Of a DNA stretch of 64,000 bases, positions 55,404-64,000 are shown piece after piece; the first letter of the stretch is position 1; each line of letters begins with the position of its first letter. Below the pieces are notes generated by a model. That model was not told the DNA's origin. It did no database searches and saw only the letters and a list, made by a program, of their open reading frames with translations. The stretch spans positions 6,014,001 to 6,078,000 of the forward strand of contig JAUSZU010000001.1 of NCBI GenBank assembly GCA_030817875.1, written 5' to 3'. The stretch comes from Flavobacterium sp. W4I14. Lineage in GTDB: Bacteria; Bacteroidota; Bacteroidia; Sphingobacteriales; Sphingobacteriaceae. The translations under genes and the position numbers were made by a program.

Positions 55404-55964
55404 ATGAATCTTTTAAAAATGACTAGGAGCACTTTCGGACTCTGTATTGCCCTGGTTTTACTTTTTGGATGCGGTAAAGAAGAATATCCTGCAGTGGATC
55501 TTTTTACCTGGAAAGCCAAAGTTGATGTAACGGCAAAAGCCGCACTTTCTGTTAACGTAGAGAACGCTGGCGGGGCTTCTGCCGGAGAAGGATCTTTAAA
55601 GGTAGTGGATAACGATATTAACTCGAAATTCCTGATCAATCCTTATCAGTCGAGCCTTTATCTCCAGTTAACCTTTCCTTCACCACAACAAGTGGCATCT
55701 TATACTTTAACATCAGGTGGCGATGCTCCTGATAGGGATCCTAAAAACTGGAAATTAAGCGGTTCTACAGATGGGAGCAACTGGGTAGATCTTGATACGA
55801 GAACAGGTGAAACATTTTCGGGCCGTAACATGACTAAAACCTACAATTTCAAAAACAAAGTCCTGTATAAATACTACAGACTTAGTATTACGGCAAATAA
55901 TAACGGGTCTTTGTTCCAGTTATCTGAGTGGCGCGTAATTGAAGTGCCTGAGGAGCAACAATAA
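55404..55964 (+). CDS. Discoidin (F5/8 type C) domain lipoprotein
   Basis: The 186-residue protein begins with a lipoprotein signal (GLCIALVLLFGC, Cys about 24). A linker follows, then an F5/8 type C beta-sandwich at about 55-180 (DNDINSKFLINPYQSSLYLQ; YTLTSGGDAPDRDPKNWKLS; YYRLSITANNNGSLFQLSEW). These domains bind carbohydrate or glycoprotein. As a probable surface lipoprotein directly before susC, it fits a SusE/F-like or auxiliary ligand-capture role, which is inference. It is first in the second transport block. Confidence 0.85.
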   Translation: MNLLKMTRSTFGLCIALVLLFGCGKEEYPAVDLFTWKAKVDVTAKAALSVNVENAGGASAGEGSLKVVDNDINSKFLINPYQSSLYLQLTFPSPQQVASYTLTSGGDAPDRDPKNWKLSGSTDGSNWVDLDTRTGETFSGRNMTKTYNFKNKVLYKYYRLSITANNNGSLFQLSEWRVIEVPEEQQ

Positions 55965-56092
55965 TTTGCAGTTAAACTGTGCTGTAAATAAGCATACCAA
56001 GATTTATTCTGCCGGATTTACCGGTAGGCAATAAAATTTATTTCAACTGATCAATAGACCCAAACAGTATTTCTGTTAACAACAAAAAATTT

Positions 56093-59000
56093 ATGATGAA
56101 AAAAAATACAAATTTAACTGGGGGCGGCAGGCTCAGGCTTAAAGATTGTGCTTTTAAGGCTATCGCTTTTACTTTAGCTTTAAGCAGCAGTTTTTATGCA
56201 ACAGCTAATGCTTCAGCGATTAATATAAGCAGCTCGGTTTCAGTTAATCAAGCTAAGGCCGATATTGTAATACGCGGTATCATTAAAGATGAAACAGGTG
56301 CACCGTTGCCAGGGGCAGGCATTAAAGTGAAAGGCAGCTCAACGAGTGCAGCTGCCGATGTAAATGGAGCTTTTACCATTACCGTTCCTGATCAAAATAC
56401 AGTTTTGATTATAACTTATGTTGGTTATGATACAAAAGAAATTACAGTTGGTACGCAAAGCGTGTTGGATATCTCCTTAAAGGAGACTGTTGGTGCTAAA
56501 TTTACAAGAGGTTGCCATTGTGGGTTTCGGTACACAAAAGAAAGAAAGTTTGGTTGGTGCACAATCTTCGGTGAAGGTAGCTGACTTAAAACAACCAGTT
56601 TCAAGCATGAGTCAGTTATTGGCAGGCCGTATTCCTGGTGTAGTAAACGTTTCCAGAAATGGTGAGCCGGGTGCAACGGGGTCAGATATTTTCATCCGTG
56701 GTATATCTTCCCTAACAGGTACTGATAGAGGACCGCTTGTAATTATTGATGGAGTGCCTAATCGTAACTTAAATGATATTAGTGTATACGATGTAGAAAA
56801 TTTTACAGTACTAAAAGATGCGGCTGCAACTGCGGTATATGGTATTCGTGGAGCAAATGGGGTAATCTTAATCAATACCAAACAAGGTAAAATTGGTACA
56901 CCTAAAATTAACGTAGAGTATTATGAAGGTGTGAGCCGTTTTACCAAAAGACCACAATTAATTGATGGTGTAGATTATATGAACCTGGCTAATGAGGCTA
57001 AATATTCAGATTATTTAAGAGGCGGTGCAGCTGGTGCATTTACACCTGCTTACTCGATAGATGCTGTTCAGAAAACCGCTGCAGGTACCGATCCTGTTCT
57101 CTACCCGAACATAAATTGGTTTGATGCCATTTATAATGATTTTGGAAGAAACAGGTCGGCAACAGCCAATTTAACCGGGGGGGTAAGTAATGCAAAATAC
57201 TATGTATCACTAGGATACTACGGTGAAGATGGTTTATTCAAAACTGATGATGCCGTAAACTCTGCTGTGAAACAGAATTTTGGCCGTTACAATGTAAGTG
57301 CAAACTTAAACTGGGATATTACAGGTACTACCAAATTGGATTTGGGTATTAAAGGAATATTGTCGCAGAACAACTATCCAAGTAACTTCAGTGCACAGGA
57401 CATTTTTAGCCAGGCTTTTCAGATTAACCCAACTTCTTTCCCGGTTCTTTATCCCAACGGAAGTTTGCCAGGCATCAGCCCACAAGCCGATCAACGTAAC
57501 CCTTATGGTGATGTTACCCGTAATGGATATAGGGTAGGATACACTAATCAGGTGAATTCGAATTTACGTTTAACCCAGGATTTAAAAGAGCTAACCCCAG
57601 GTTTATCGGTTACCACGATGTATTCGTTTGATGCCAGTAACACCAATTTTATTAATAGGGTGAAGAGAGAAACGATATACAGGATTAATCCTAACGATCC
57701 TTATAATGTAGCAGGCAATCCTGCATCTGGTTACAAATATGGTTTAGTATTACAAGGACAAGATTTTTTAAATTATGGTAGAACTAATACCGGTGATAAA
57801 AAAATATATTTTGAACTGGGCTTTAACTATAACCGTACATTTGGTAAACATGCGGTAAGTGGTTTATTATTGTACAACCAAAATGATAATACCAACCCTT
57901 TTGCAGATAACTTAACACTTTCTCTCCCATATAGGTTACAGGGTATTGCCTCTCGTGCTACCTACGCTTATGATAATAAGTATTTCTTCGAATTCAATGT
58001 GGGTTATAATGGTTCAGAAAACTTTGCACCAGATAAACGTTATGGTTTCTTCCCTGCGATAGGTATTGGATGGTTACTTTCTAGTGAAAAATTCTTCGAG
58101 CCACTTAAAAACACTTTCCAGATGGTTAAATTCCGTTACTCTGATGGTATCGTTGGTAGTGGTGGCAGTGGTTCTGGTTATGCAGGTAATGAGGGTGATC
58201 GTTTCTATTATTTAACCAAGGTTGGTGGTTCTCCTAGTTATACTTTTGGTCAGAACGGAAACATTACGCCGGGTAACAATACAACTACAGGTGGCTTAGG
58301 TGTAACAGCTTATGGGGTAGATGTAACCTGGGCAGAGACACGTAAACAGGATTTAGGTTTCGAATTAAAAACGTTAAACAATAACCTGTCTTTAATTGTA
58401 GATTTCTTTAAAGAAAGAAGAAAAAACCAATTTATTTCAAGAGGTACTGTACCAAATTATATCGGTTTGGCTAATACACCGATCGGTAACCTGGGGATTG
58501 TAGAAAATAAAGGTATAGACGGTACTTTACAGTATGATGCACAGTTAGGTAAAGATTTAACACTTAATTTAAGAGCTAACCTTACTTTCAATAAAGATAA
58601 AGTAATCGAGAACGACCAGGCTCCAAAACCTTATCCGTGGATGGAGCAGCGCGGCCTTAATGTATTGGCTGCTACGCGGGTAGGTTATATTGCCGAGAAG
58701 TTATTTGATAGCCAGGCAGAGATCAGTGCGAGCCCTACACAATTTGGTACGCTAATGCCAGGTGATATCAAGTATAAAGATTTAAACGGCGATGGTAAAA
58801 TCGATTCATTTGACCAAACCATAATCGGTAGAGGGGATATTCCGAGTACCACTTATGGTTTTGGTTTCTCGTTAACTTACAAAAACTTCGATTTTGGTTT
58901 ATTCTTCCAGGGACAGGATAATGCAGACATTTTATTAAACATCCCATCTTTCGCGAACTCTGGTGGTTTGGGTAACATGTTAGCTGTGGCCGCAGATCGT

Positions 59001-59318
59001 TGGACAACAATAAATCCTCGTCAGGATGCAGTGTATCCTCGTTTATCATATGGTGGTACTAATAATAATAACTACCAATCGAGCACCTGGTGGAAACGAG
59101 ATATCAGTTTCTTAAGATTAAAAAATGCTGATTTAGGTTACACCCTTAAAGAAGGTATTAAATCTCTAGGCGTAAAACGTTTAAGGATATACGCTATGGG
59201 CTATAATGTGTTTACCATCAGTAAGTTTAAGCTTTGGGATCCGGAATTGGGTACAAGCAATGGTACCAGATACCCATTAACTTCTAATTATTCTTTAGGT
59301 CTTACCGCTAATTTTTAA
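56093..59318 (+). pseudogene. SusC/RagA family TonB-linked outer membrane transporter, frameshifted
   Basis: The N-terminal part (about 135 residues) holds a signal region and the carboxypeptidase-D-like domain (IVIRGIIKDETGAPLPGAGI). The frame then shifts at AAATTT (56498-56503). Removing one base joins LKETVGA to NLQEVAIVGFGTQKKESLVG and runs on through the plug (AATAVYGIRGANGVILINTK) and barrel to 59318, total 1074 residues. The signal region is long, with two possible ATG starts at 56093 and 56096. It imports the products of the neighbouring enzymes with the SusD encoded 10 bases downstream. A single base insertion is the simplest explanation for the break. Confidence 0.9.
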
Positions 59319-59328
59319 AATAAAAAGA

Positions 59329-61161
59329 ATGAAAAAAATATTATTATATACAGTTGGCGCATTACTGGTAGTAGGCAATTATGGCTGTAAGAAATTTTTA
59401 AATCAAGTACCTGACGATAGATTGACCTTTGATCAGATGTATGAAAAAAAGGCCACTGTTGAACAGGCCTTAGCGAATGTTTATTCTACATTACCAGATC
59501 AGAATCAGGATCGTGCACCATCAGTAAATGGAAATATTGGTCCGTGGACGGCTGCTTCTGATGAAGCAGATTATACCTTACCCAATTTTAGTGAAAATGT
59601 GAATACAGGGGCATGGGATGCAACAAGCGGACAAGTAAACTATCACTGGCAAAACTTTTACCGTGGTATCCAGGCTGCAAGTTCTTTTATGGCCAATGTT
59701 AGTAAATGTACAGATTGTAATCTTGGGGGCATTGATATTGTTAATCGTTATTACAACGAAGCCAGGGCCCTAAGAGCCATTTATTATTACCATTTGGTTA
59801 GGCAATATGGTCCGGTTGTTTTATTGGGAAATGATCCAATCGCATCTGATGCCCCATTAGCAGCAATAAGTAAACCGCGTAACGCTATGGACGAATGTAT
59901 TGATTACATTGTAAGTGAGCTAGATGCTACAAGTGCACGCCTTCCCGCTACCCCACAAGCGAGTGAAGATTATGGACACATTACTGCATCTGTTGCTGAC
60001 GCATATAAAATCAAAGCGCTGTTAACAGCAGCCCGGCCATTGTTTAATGGCAATACTGATTATGCGGGGCTTAAAAATCAGGATGGTAAACAATTGATCA
60101 GTCAAACGGCTAGTGCTGCAAAATGGACCAGATTAGCTACTGCTGCCAAAGCATTTTTAAATAATCCGAATTATGCTAATTATGCGTTGTATACTGTTGC
60201 CGCAACGCCAACTGGTTTACCAAATACCGCATTTAACAGGGCCTTTATTGCAACGAGAGATGTATTTTTAAACGGTTGGAACTCCGAGATTATTTTTGGT
60301 AGAGGAGGCGATGTAACACTTTATCAATATTCATTAGCACCTAACCATAGCGGTGCATCAGGAGGAGATAAAGGCGGTTCATTTTTGTCCCCTTCGCAGC
60401 AATTGGTAGATGCCTATTTTACGGCTAATGGTTTGCCGATCGAAAGCGACCCAACCTACACTGCCAATGGAACCTCTAGTTATCAGGCACCAGATCCAAA
60501 CGATCAGGGTGTTACCAGGGCGATTAGTAACATGTATGTTAACCGCGAGCCACGTTTCTATGCCAATATTACTTATAGTGGCCGTAAATGGATTAATACC
60601 TCATCAAATATCATTACCAGTTTTGAGTTTAATGGTAACGCTGGTAAAGCAGCTATTGCTAATAACGATTATAGCAAAACAGGTTACACCTCTAGAAAGC
60701 ACTTGACAGTTGCTGGCTGGACAAATGGTAGAACTATTTTTACTACAATCAGGTTGGCGGAGATTTATTTAGATTATATTGAGGCTTTGCAAGAGACCAA
60801 TCCATCAGATCCTGATATTTTAGAATACTTAAACAAAATTCGCGTTAGGGCAGGCATTGCACCTTATGGAAGTGGCGCAGGCGCATTGCCAATACCAACA
60901 GATATGAGAGCAGCAATCCGTAGAGAGCGACGTGTTGAGTTAGCTTTCGAATTAGACCGTTATTTTTATACAAGGGAGTGGAAAATTGCAGAAACTACCG
61001 ATACACAGATCAGGGGTTTAAATATTGTACAAAATGCACCTGGATTTTTTACACCAGTTGTAACTGAGAACAGGGTTTTCCAAAAGAAACACTATTTATG
61101 GCCAATACCTAGTGGCGAAATTCAAAAAGTTCCTGTAATTGTACAAAATACAGGCTGGTAA
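59329..61161 (+). CDS. RagB/SusD family nutrient-uptake outer membrane lipoprotein
   Basis: The 610-residue protein starts MKKILLYTVGALLVVGNYGC, a lipoprotein signal with the acylated Cys at 20. SusD hallmarks are YNEARALRAIYYYHLVRQYG and RRERRVELAFELDRYFYTRE. It is at the long end for SusD proteins and ends NTGW. It partners with the preceding SusC. A terminator-like hairpin follows, so downstream genes may be expressed at a lower level. Confidence 0.93.
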   Translation: MKKILLYTVGALLVVGNYGCKKFLNQVPDDRLTFDQMYEKKATVEQALANVYSTLPDQNQDRAPSVNGNIGPWTAASDEADYTLPNFSENVNTGAWDATSGQVNYHWQNFYRGIQAASSFMANVSKCTDCNLGGIDIVNRYYNEARALRAIYYYHLVRQYGPVVLLGNDPIASDAPLAAISKPRNAMDECIDYIVSELDATSARLPATPQASEDYGHITASVADAYKIKALLTAARPLFNGNTDYAGLKNQDGKQLISQTASAAKWTRLATAAKAFLNNPNYANYALYTVAATPTGLPNTAFNRAFIATRDVFLNGWNSEIIFGRGGDVTLYQYSLAPNHSGASGGDKGGSFLSPSQQLVDAYFTANGLPIESDPTYTANGTSSYQAPDPNDQGVTRAISNMYVNREPRFYANITYSGRKWINTSSNIITSFEFNGNAGKAAIANNDYSKTGYTSRKHLTVAGWTNGRTIFTTIRLAEIYLDYIEALQETNPSDPDILEYLNKIRVRAGIAPYGSGAGALPIPTDMRAAIRRERRVELAFELDRYFYTREWKIAETTDTQIRGLNIVQNAPGFFTPVVTENRVFQKKHYLWPIPSGEIQKVPVIVQNTGW

Positions 61162-61168
61162 AATGCAT

Positions 61169-61199
61169 AGCACCGGGTGTCTCACTCGGTGCTTTTTTT
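61169..61199 (+). terminator. Intrinsic terminator after the second PUL susD
   Basis: AGCACCG (61169-61175) pairs with CGGTGCT (61187-61193), with an inner GTG/CAC pairing, and seven T's follow. It is 7 bases past the SusD stop codon and only 20 bases before the next gene. Confidence 0.85.
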
Positions 61200-61219
61200 A
61201 AACAATTAATACTAGCGCT

Positions 61220-62191
61220 ATGAAAAATATTTTATCGTTATCGGCAATTGTACTATTTGCTGTGTTAGCTTGCAACAGTAAAAAAGCACCAGTAGAAACC
61301 GTAAAGCCAGCGCCGCCCTTGGTAGAAAGTGTAGATCCGCCTGATGCACCACCAAAAACATGGAAGGAGCATTGGTTTGAGCATGTTCAATTGCTTAACC
61401 GGGTTTATTATGATACCAGCGTAGTGGTTTATTACGATGGCGATGTTAAACCAACTATTGCCTGGCCAAAAACATACATGGCCGAAGCCTGGAACTATAC
61501 CAAAAAAACTTATGGCAAATTCGGAGATGATAGCCGCTTATTTGTAATTTATCATGCAGGTAAATATAGCGGAGGCCATCCGGGTACTTATCTGGATGCA
61601 GGGCATGATTATAGAAATGTAACTGATTGTGGTGCCGGCAGTCTCGATGCCTGGACAACCGGCATTGATAATGATATAGATTTGTCTACCCACGAAATCG
61701 GCCACATTGTAGAAGGTGCATCAAAAGGTGTAAAAGAATCGCCGGCTTTCGATATCTGGCATGATAGTAAGTGGATGGAGATTTATCAATACGATGTGTA
61801 TTTAGGCTTAAATAGAACCGCCGATGCACAACGTTGGTACAATAAAATGATGACTGTTACAGATAGTTATCCTAAGGCAGGAACACAATGGTTCAAAAAT
61901 TGGTTTCTTCCAATTTATGACAATTACGGTAAAGCAAAGGTTTTAAACGGTTTCTTTACCTTATTGTCTCAACAATTTCCTAAGCAACAACTCATTGTAC
62001 AAGGTAAAAGCTATCAACAATATACCAGAAAGATGAATTTTGGTGAATTTATCCACTTTTGGAGTGGTGCAGCGAAAGCAGATTTGGCACCTCTTGCATT
62101 AAACGCTTTTGGGCCAAAGGACGAAAAAGGAGCAGACTGGGCCCCAATGCTGGCCAAGGCTAAAACCGATTTTCCAGCCCTCACTTATTAA
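61220..62191 (+). CDS. Lipoprotein with HEIGH zinc-peptidase-like motif
   Basis: The 323-residue protein has a lipoprotein signal (SAIVLFAVLAC, Cys about 18) and a Pro-rich linker. It carries the zinc-type motif HEIGH at 158-162 (DLSTHEIGHIVEGASKG), followed by aromatic-rich sequence (WMEIYQYDVYLGLNR; FIHFWSGAAKADL). No named family is recognised with certainty. It looks like a distant metallopeptidase of the gluzincin type and has the same STHEIGH/VTHETMH layout as the BSP genes that follow. It is separated from susD by a terminator and from the next gene by 82 bases. Confidence 0.7.
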   Translation: MKNILSLSAIVLFAVLACNSKKAPVETVKPAPPLVESVDPPDAPPKTWKEHWFEHVQLLNRVYYDTSVVVYYDGDVKPTIAWPKTYMAEAWNYTKKTYGKFGDDSRLFVIYHAGKYSGGHPGTYLDAGHDYRNVTDCGAGSLDAWTTGIDNDIDLSTHEIGHIVEGASKGVKESPAFDIWHDSKWMEIYQYDVYLGLNRTADAQRWYNKMMTVTDSYPKAGTQWFKNWFLPIYDNYGKAKVLNGFFTLLSQQFPKQQLIVQGKSYQQYTRKMNFGEFIHFWSGAAKADLAPLALNAFGPKDEKGADWAPMLAKAKTDFPALTY

Positions 62192-62273
62192 ATTATAATA
62201 CAATAAACCAAGAGAAATGATTTTGCCAACTGCAGAATCATTTCTGCTTTTCAAAACTCACACAAAAAAAAAC

Positions 62274-63255
62274 ATGATTAAGAAGTTATTAATTTTCGCA
62301 TCGATATCTTTTATAAGTGCCAATGCTTTTGCTCAAAGCAGAGAAAGAGAATACAAAGTTACCATTAACGATAAAGACAGCGCAACAAACGCCATTATAG
62401 ATGCTAAACTTAAGGCGGCTTTTTTTCAGGTTTACCCAAAATTTGCTCAGGCTGATGGATATCGCACTAAAAGAAATGTAGTATTAGATCTGGTAACAAG
62501 AAGAGACACCAATAATACAAGCCAAAGCGGGAGAAATTAAGGTTAATAGCGGTTGGGTAAAAGGTAAATCGCAATCTAAGATCGAAAAGGAACTATTTAA
62601 TGCGCTTTCAAAAAACTGGGTTTCTTATAGCAAAGAAAAACATAAAGGCTACGAATTAACATTTATCAGCAAAGATCCAAATTTAGATCCAACGGTAAGA
62701 AAAAAGCTAATTGCTACTTATTTCGAAATCTACCCAACCCTAGTTAAAACATTTAACGATAAATCTACACACGATGTACTTTTTGTGGTAGATACAGCAT
62801 ACAAAGCGGTTGCAGAAGCAAGCGGAAATAGAATTTTGTTTAGCGCTGGTTACATGAAAGCTCATCCAACTGATATTGATGTGGTAACACATGAAACCAT
62901 GCATATTGTGCAGGGCTATGGCTATAGTGCTGGCCCCGTTTGGCTAACAGAAGGCATTGCCGATTATGTACGCTATAAGTATGGTGTTGATAATGTGGGT
63001 TCGAAATGGAGTTTGCCTGAGTATAATGCAAAACAGAGCTATAAAAATAGTTATCGCATTACCGCAAGATTTTTTGCCTGGTTAGAGCAAAATGTTAAAC
63101 CTGGCTTAATTGCCACTTTAGATCAACAGTTAAGGGCACATCAATACAATGAACAGTCTTGGGTGGCCCTAACCGGAAAAACTGTCGACCAGCTTTGGGA
63201 AGATTACAGTAAAGCGCCCCAAAAAGTAAGCCTTACTTATAGCAGCAAAAAATAA
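62274..63255 (+). pseudogene. Basic secretory protein (BSP) family putative metallopeptidase, frameshifted
   Basis: I choose the ATG at 62274 (MIKKLLIFASISFISANAFA), which gives a signal peptide. The frame ends early at 62540, but the following 245 bases are open in another frame (GEIKVNSGWVKGKSQSKIEK) that leads without stop into the BSP domain (VTHETMHIVQGYGYSAGPVW, LTEGIADYVRYKYG) to 63255. One extra base near 62511-62520 (AATAATACA) explains this. The restored product is 326 residues with HETMH at about 206-210 and a Glu in LTEGIADY. BSP proteins resemble zinc peptidases; in plants they are defence-related. Confidence 0.82.
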
Positions 63256-63273
63256 AATTTATCTGCATAGAAC

Positions 63274-63317
63274 GGTCATCATCTCGACTCCGTTGTACGC
63301 CGCTCGAAATGACGACC
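63274..63317. repeat. Short palindromic repeat between BSP genes
   Basis: GGTCATCATCTCGA recurs inverted as TCGAAATGACGACC with two differences. It resembles the arms of the repeat at 23827-23944. It is non-coding and directly follows the first BSP gene. Confidence 0.55.
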
Positions 63318-63438
63318 ATTTAAAAGAAAATTTACAAAGAAGCCAAGTTTTACAAGGTATGTGCAAATAAAAACTTAACTTCTCTTGTACGTGTTTGTAA
63401 AAATAATCATCACCAAAGTAAAATTTTTGATCATTTAC

Positions 63439-63450
63439 TAAATCGTTTTA
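63439..63450. promoter_or_regulatory. Imperfect LacI-type operator before the second BSP gene
   Basis: TAAATCGTTTTA differs at one position from TAAAACGTTTTA. It lies 71 bases before the next start codon, suggesting that the BSP gene belongs to the same regulon. As a single imperfect site it is weaker evidence. Confidence 0.45.
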
Positions 63451-63521
63451 CATATTATATTTATTTTGCAGAACTAAACGCGCTAACCAAGTAAAATCCA
63501 TCACAATAAAAATATAGTCAG

Positions 63522-64000
63522 ATGAAAAAAATATTTACTTTTTCAATTTTCCTAATGTTTGTTTCGGCCTTTTCAGCCCATTTAAAAGCACAGGAAATCA
63601 TAAAGAAAAGTGGTTATACCTTATTGTTTGAGAGCAATTTTAAGGAATTAGACCCTCAATTAAAGAAACGGTTAATCAAAACTTTTTTCGAAGTTTACCC
63701 AAAACTGGCCAAAGAATATAATCCAGCTACCATAAAAGAAGTTAAATTTTTTGTAGATACGGCTTATAAAGGTGTGGCGGCAACTGCTGATGGTAAAGTA
63801 ACCTTCAGTTCGATCTGGATGGAAAAACATCCTGAAGATATTGATGTGGTAACCCACGAGGTAATGCACATTGTGCAGGATTATGGCCGGAGCGTTGGCC
63901 CGGGCTGGTTAACAGAAGGTATAGCCGATTATGCACGCTATAAATTTGGCGTAGATAATGAAGGTGCCAAATGGTCGCTCCCTGCTTTAAAACCAGAACA
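63522..64000 (+). CDS. Basic secretory protein (BSP) family putative metallopeptidase, 3' end outside window
   Basis: The frame starts MKKIFTFSIFLMFVSAFSAH with a signal peptide and is open to the window end (159 residues seen). The zinc-type motif HEVMH is at 112-116 (VTHEVMHIVQDYGRSVGPGW), and LTEGIADYARYKFG follows, closely matching the previous gene. It lacks the extra N-terminal domain of that gene, which suggests that one gene of this tandem pair gained or lost a module. An operator-like site lies 71 bases upstream. Secretion is clear; peptidase activity is inferred. Confidence 0.85.
   Translation, partial: MKKIFTFSIFLMFVSAFSAHLKAQEIIKKSGYTLLFESNFKELDPQLKKRLIKTFFEVYPKLAKEYNPATIKEVKFFVDTAYKGVAATADGKVTFSSIWMEKHPEDIDVVTHEVMHIVQDYGRSVGPGWLTEGIADYARYKFGVDNEGAKWSLPALKPE

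Noticed and set aside
1..64000. tRNA genes, CRISPR arrays, integrases or a prophage
   Set aside because: I found no cloverleaf-like sequence, no regularly spaced repeat array and no recombinase or phage structural gene. This was a reading by eye; a covariance-model search would be decisive.

Overview
The window looks like chromosome of a Bacteroidota member close to Pedobacter (Sphingobacteriaceae). Signs are three SusC/SusD pairs, a type IX secretion (CHU_C-type) C-terminal domain, a TTTG-N19-TAnnTTTG promoter, low GC, and the rpmB-rpmG-DUF4295-ftsY-rimO cluster typical of the phylum. I see no tRNA, rRNA, CRISPR array, integrase or transposase. The species assignment is inference from gene content only.

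Layout. 1-7333: partial AraC-type regulator divergent from a four-gene operon of planctomycete-type heme-c proteins (PSD1-like, DUF1501, a Tat-exported TIM barrel, a DUF2231/cytochrome/LRR membrane protein). 7358-11831: large T9SS-sorted PKD protein, cytoplasmic GH1 beta-glucosidase, DUF2007/zinc-ribbon protein. 11832-12483: repeats. 12484-17721: two unrelated aconitases on the minus strand, each with its own terminator. 18146-24954: a lipoprotein, a polysaccharide deacetylase, TolC and a MacA/HlyD adaptor, GpsA, a repeat-rich gap and a small secreted protein. 25032-31546: lipoprotein, rimO, a decayed GxxExxY gene inside a short inverted-repeat element, ftsY, DUF4295, rpmG, rpmB and acetyl-CoA synthetase. 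31608-42392: a SusCD pair without enzymes, CsbD, M16 peptidase, surE, a small membrane protein, lpxB.

42582-64000 is a large glycan-utilisation region. It holds a SusCD pair, a LacI-type regulator, a DUF4965/glutaminase-like protein, a GH92 alpha-mannosidase, a ROK kinase, then a discoidin lipoprotein, a second SusCD pair, a HEIGH-motif lipoprotein and at least two tandem basic-secretory-protein metallopeptidase-like genes. Perfect TAAAACGTTTTA palindromes occur in pairs before the DUF4965-GH92-ROK genes and before the discoidin-SusCD block, with imperfect copies elsewhere, so one LacI protein probably controls the locus. The combination suggests N-glycoprotein or mannoprotein use, with glycan trimming, import, phosphorylation and possibly proteolysis encoded together.

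Seven genes are broken by single-base frameshifts: deacetylase, tolC, the GxxExxY gene, acs, GH92, the third susC and the first BSP gene. Seven of the eight shifts are one-base insertions in short runs, and removing the extra base restores a full-length product. This fits consensus errors of a draft assembly better than seven independent pseudogenes, but the sequence alone cannot decide.
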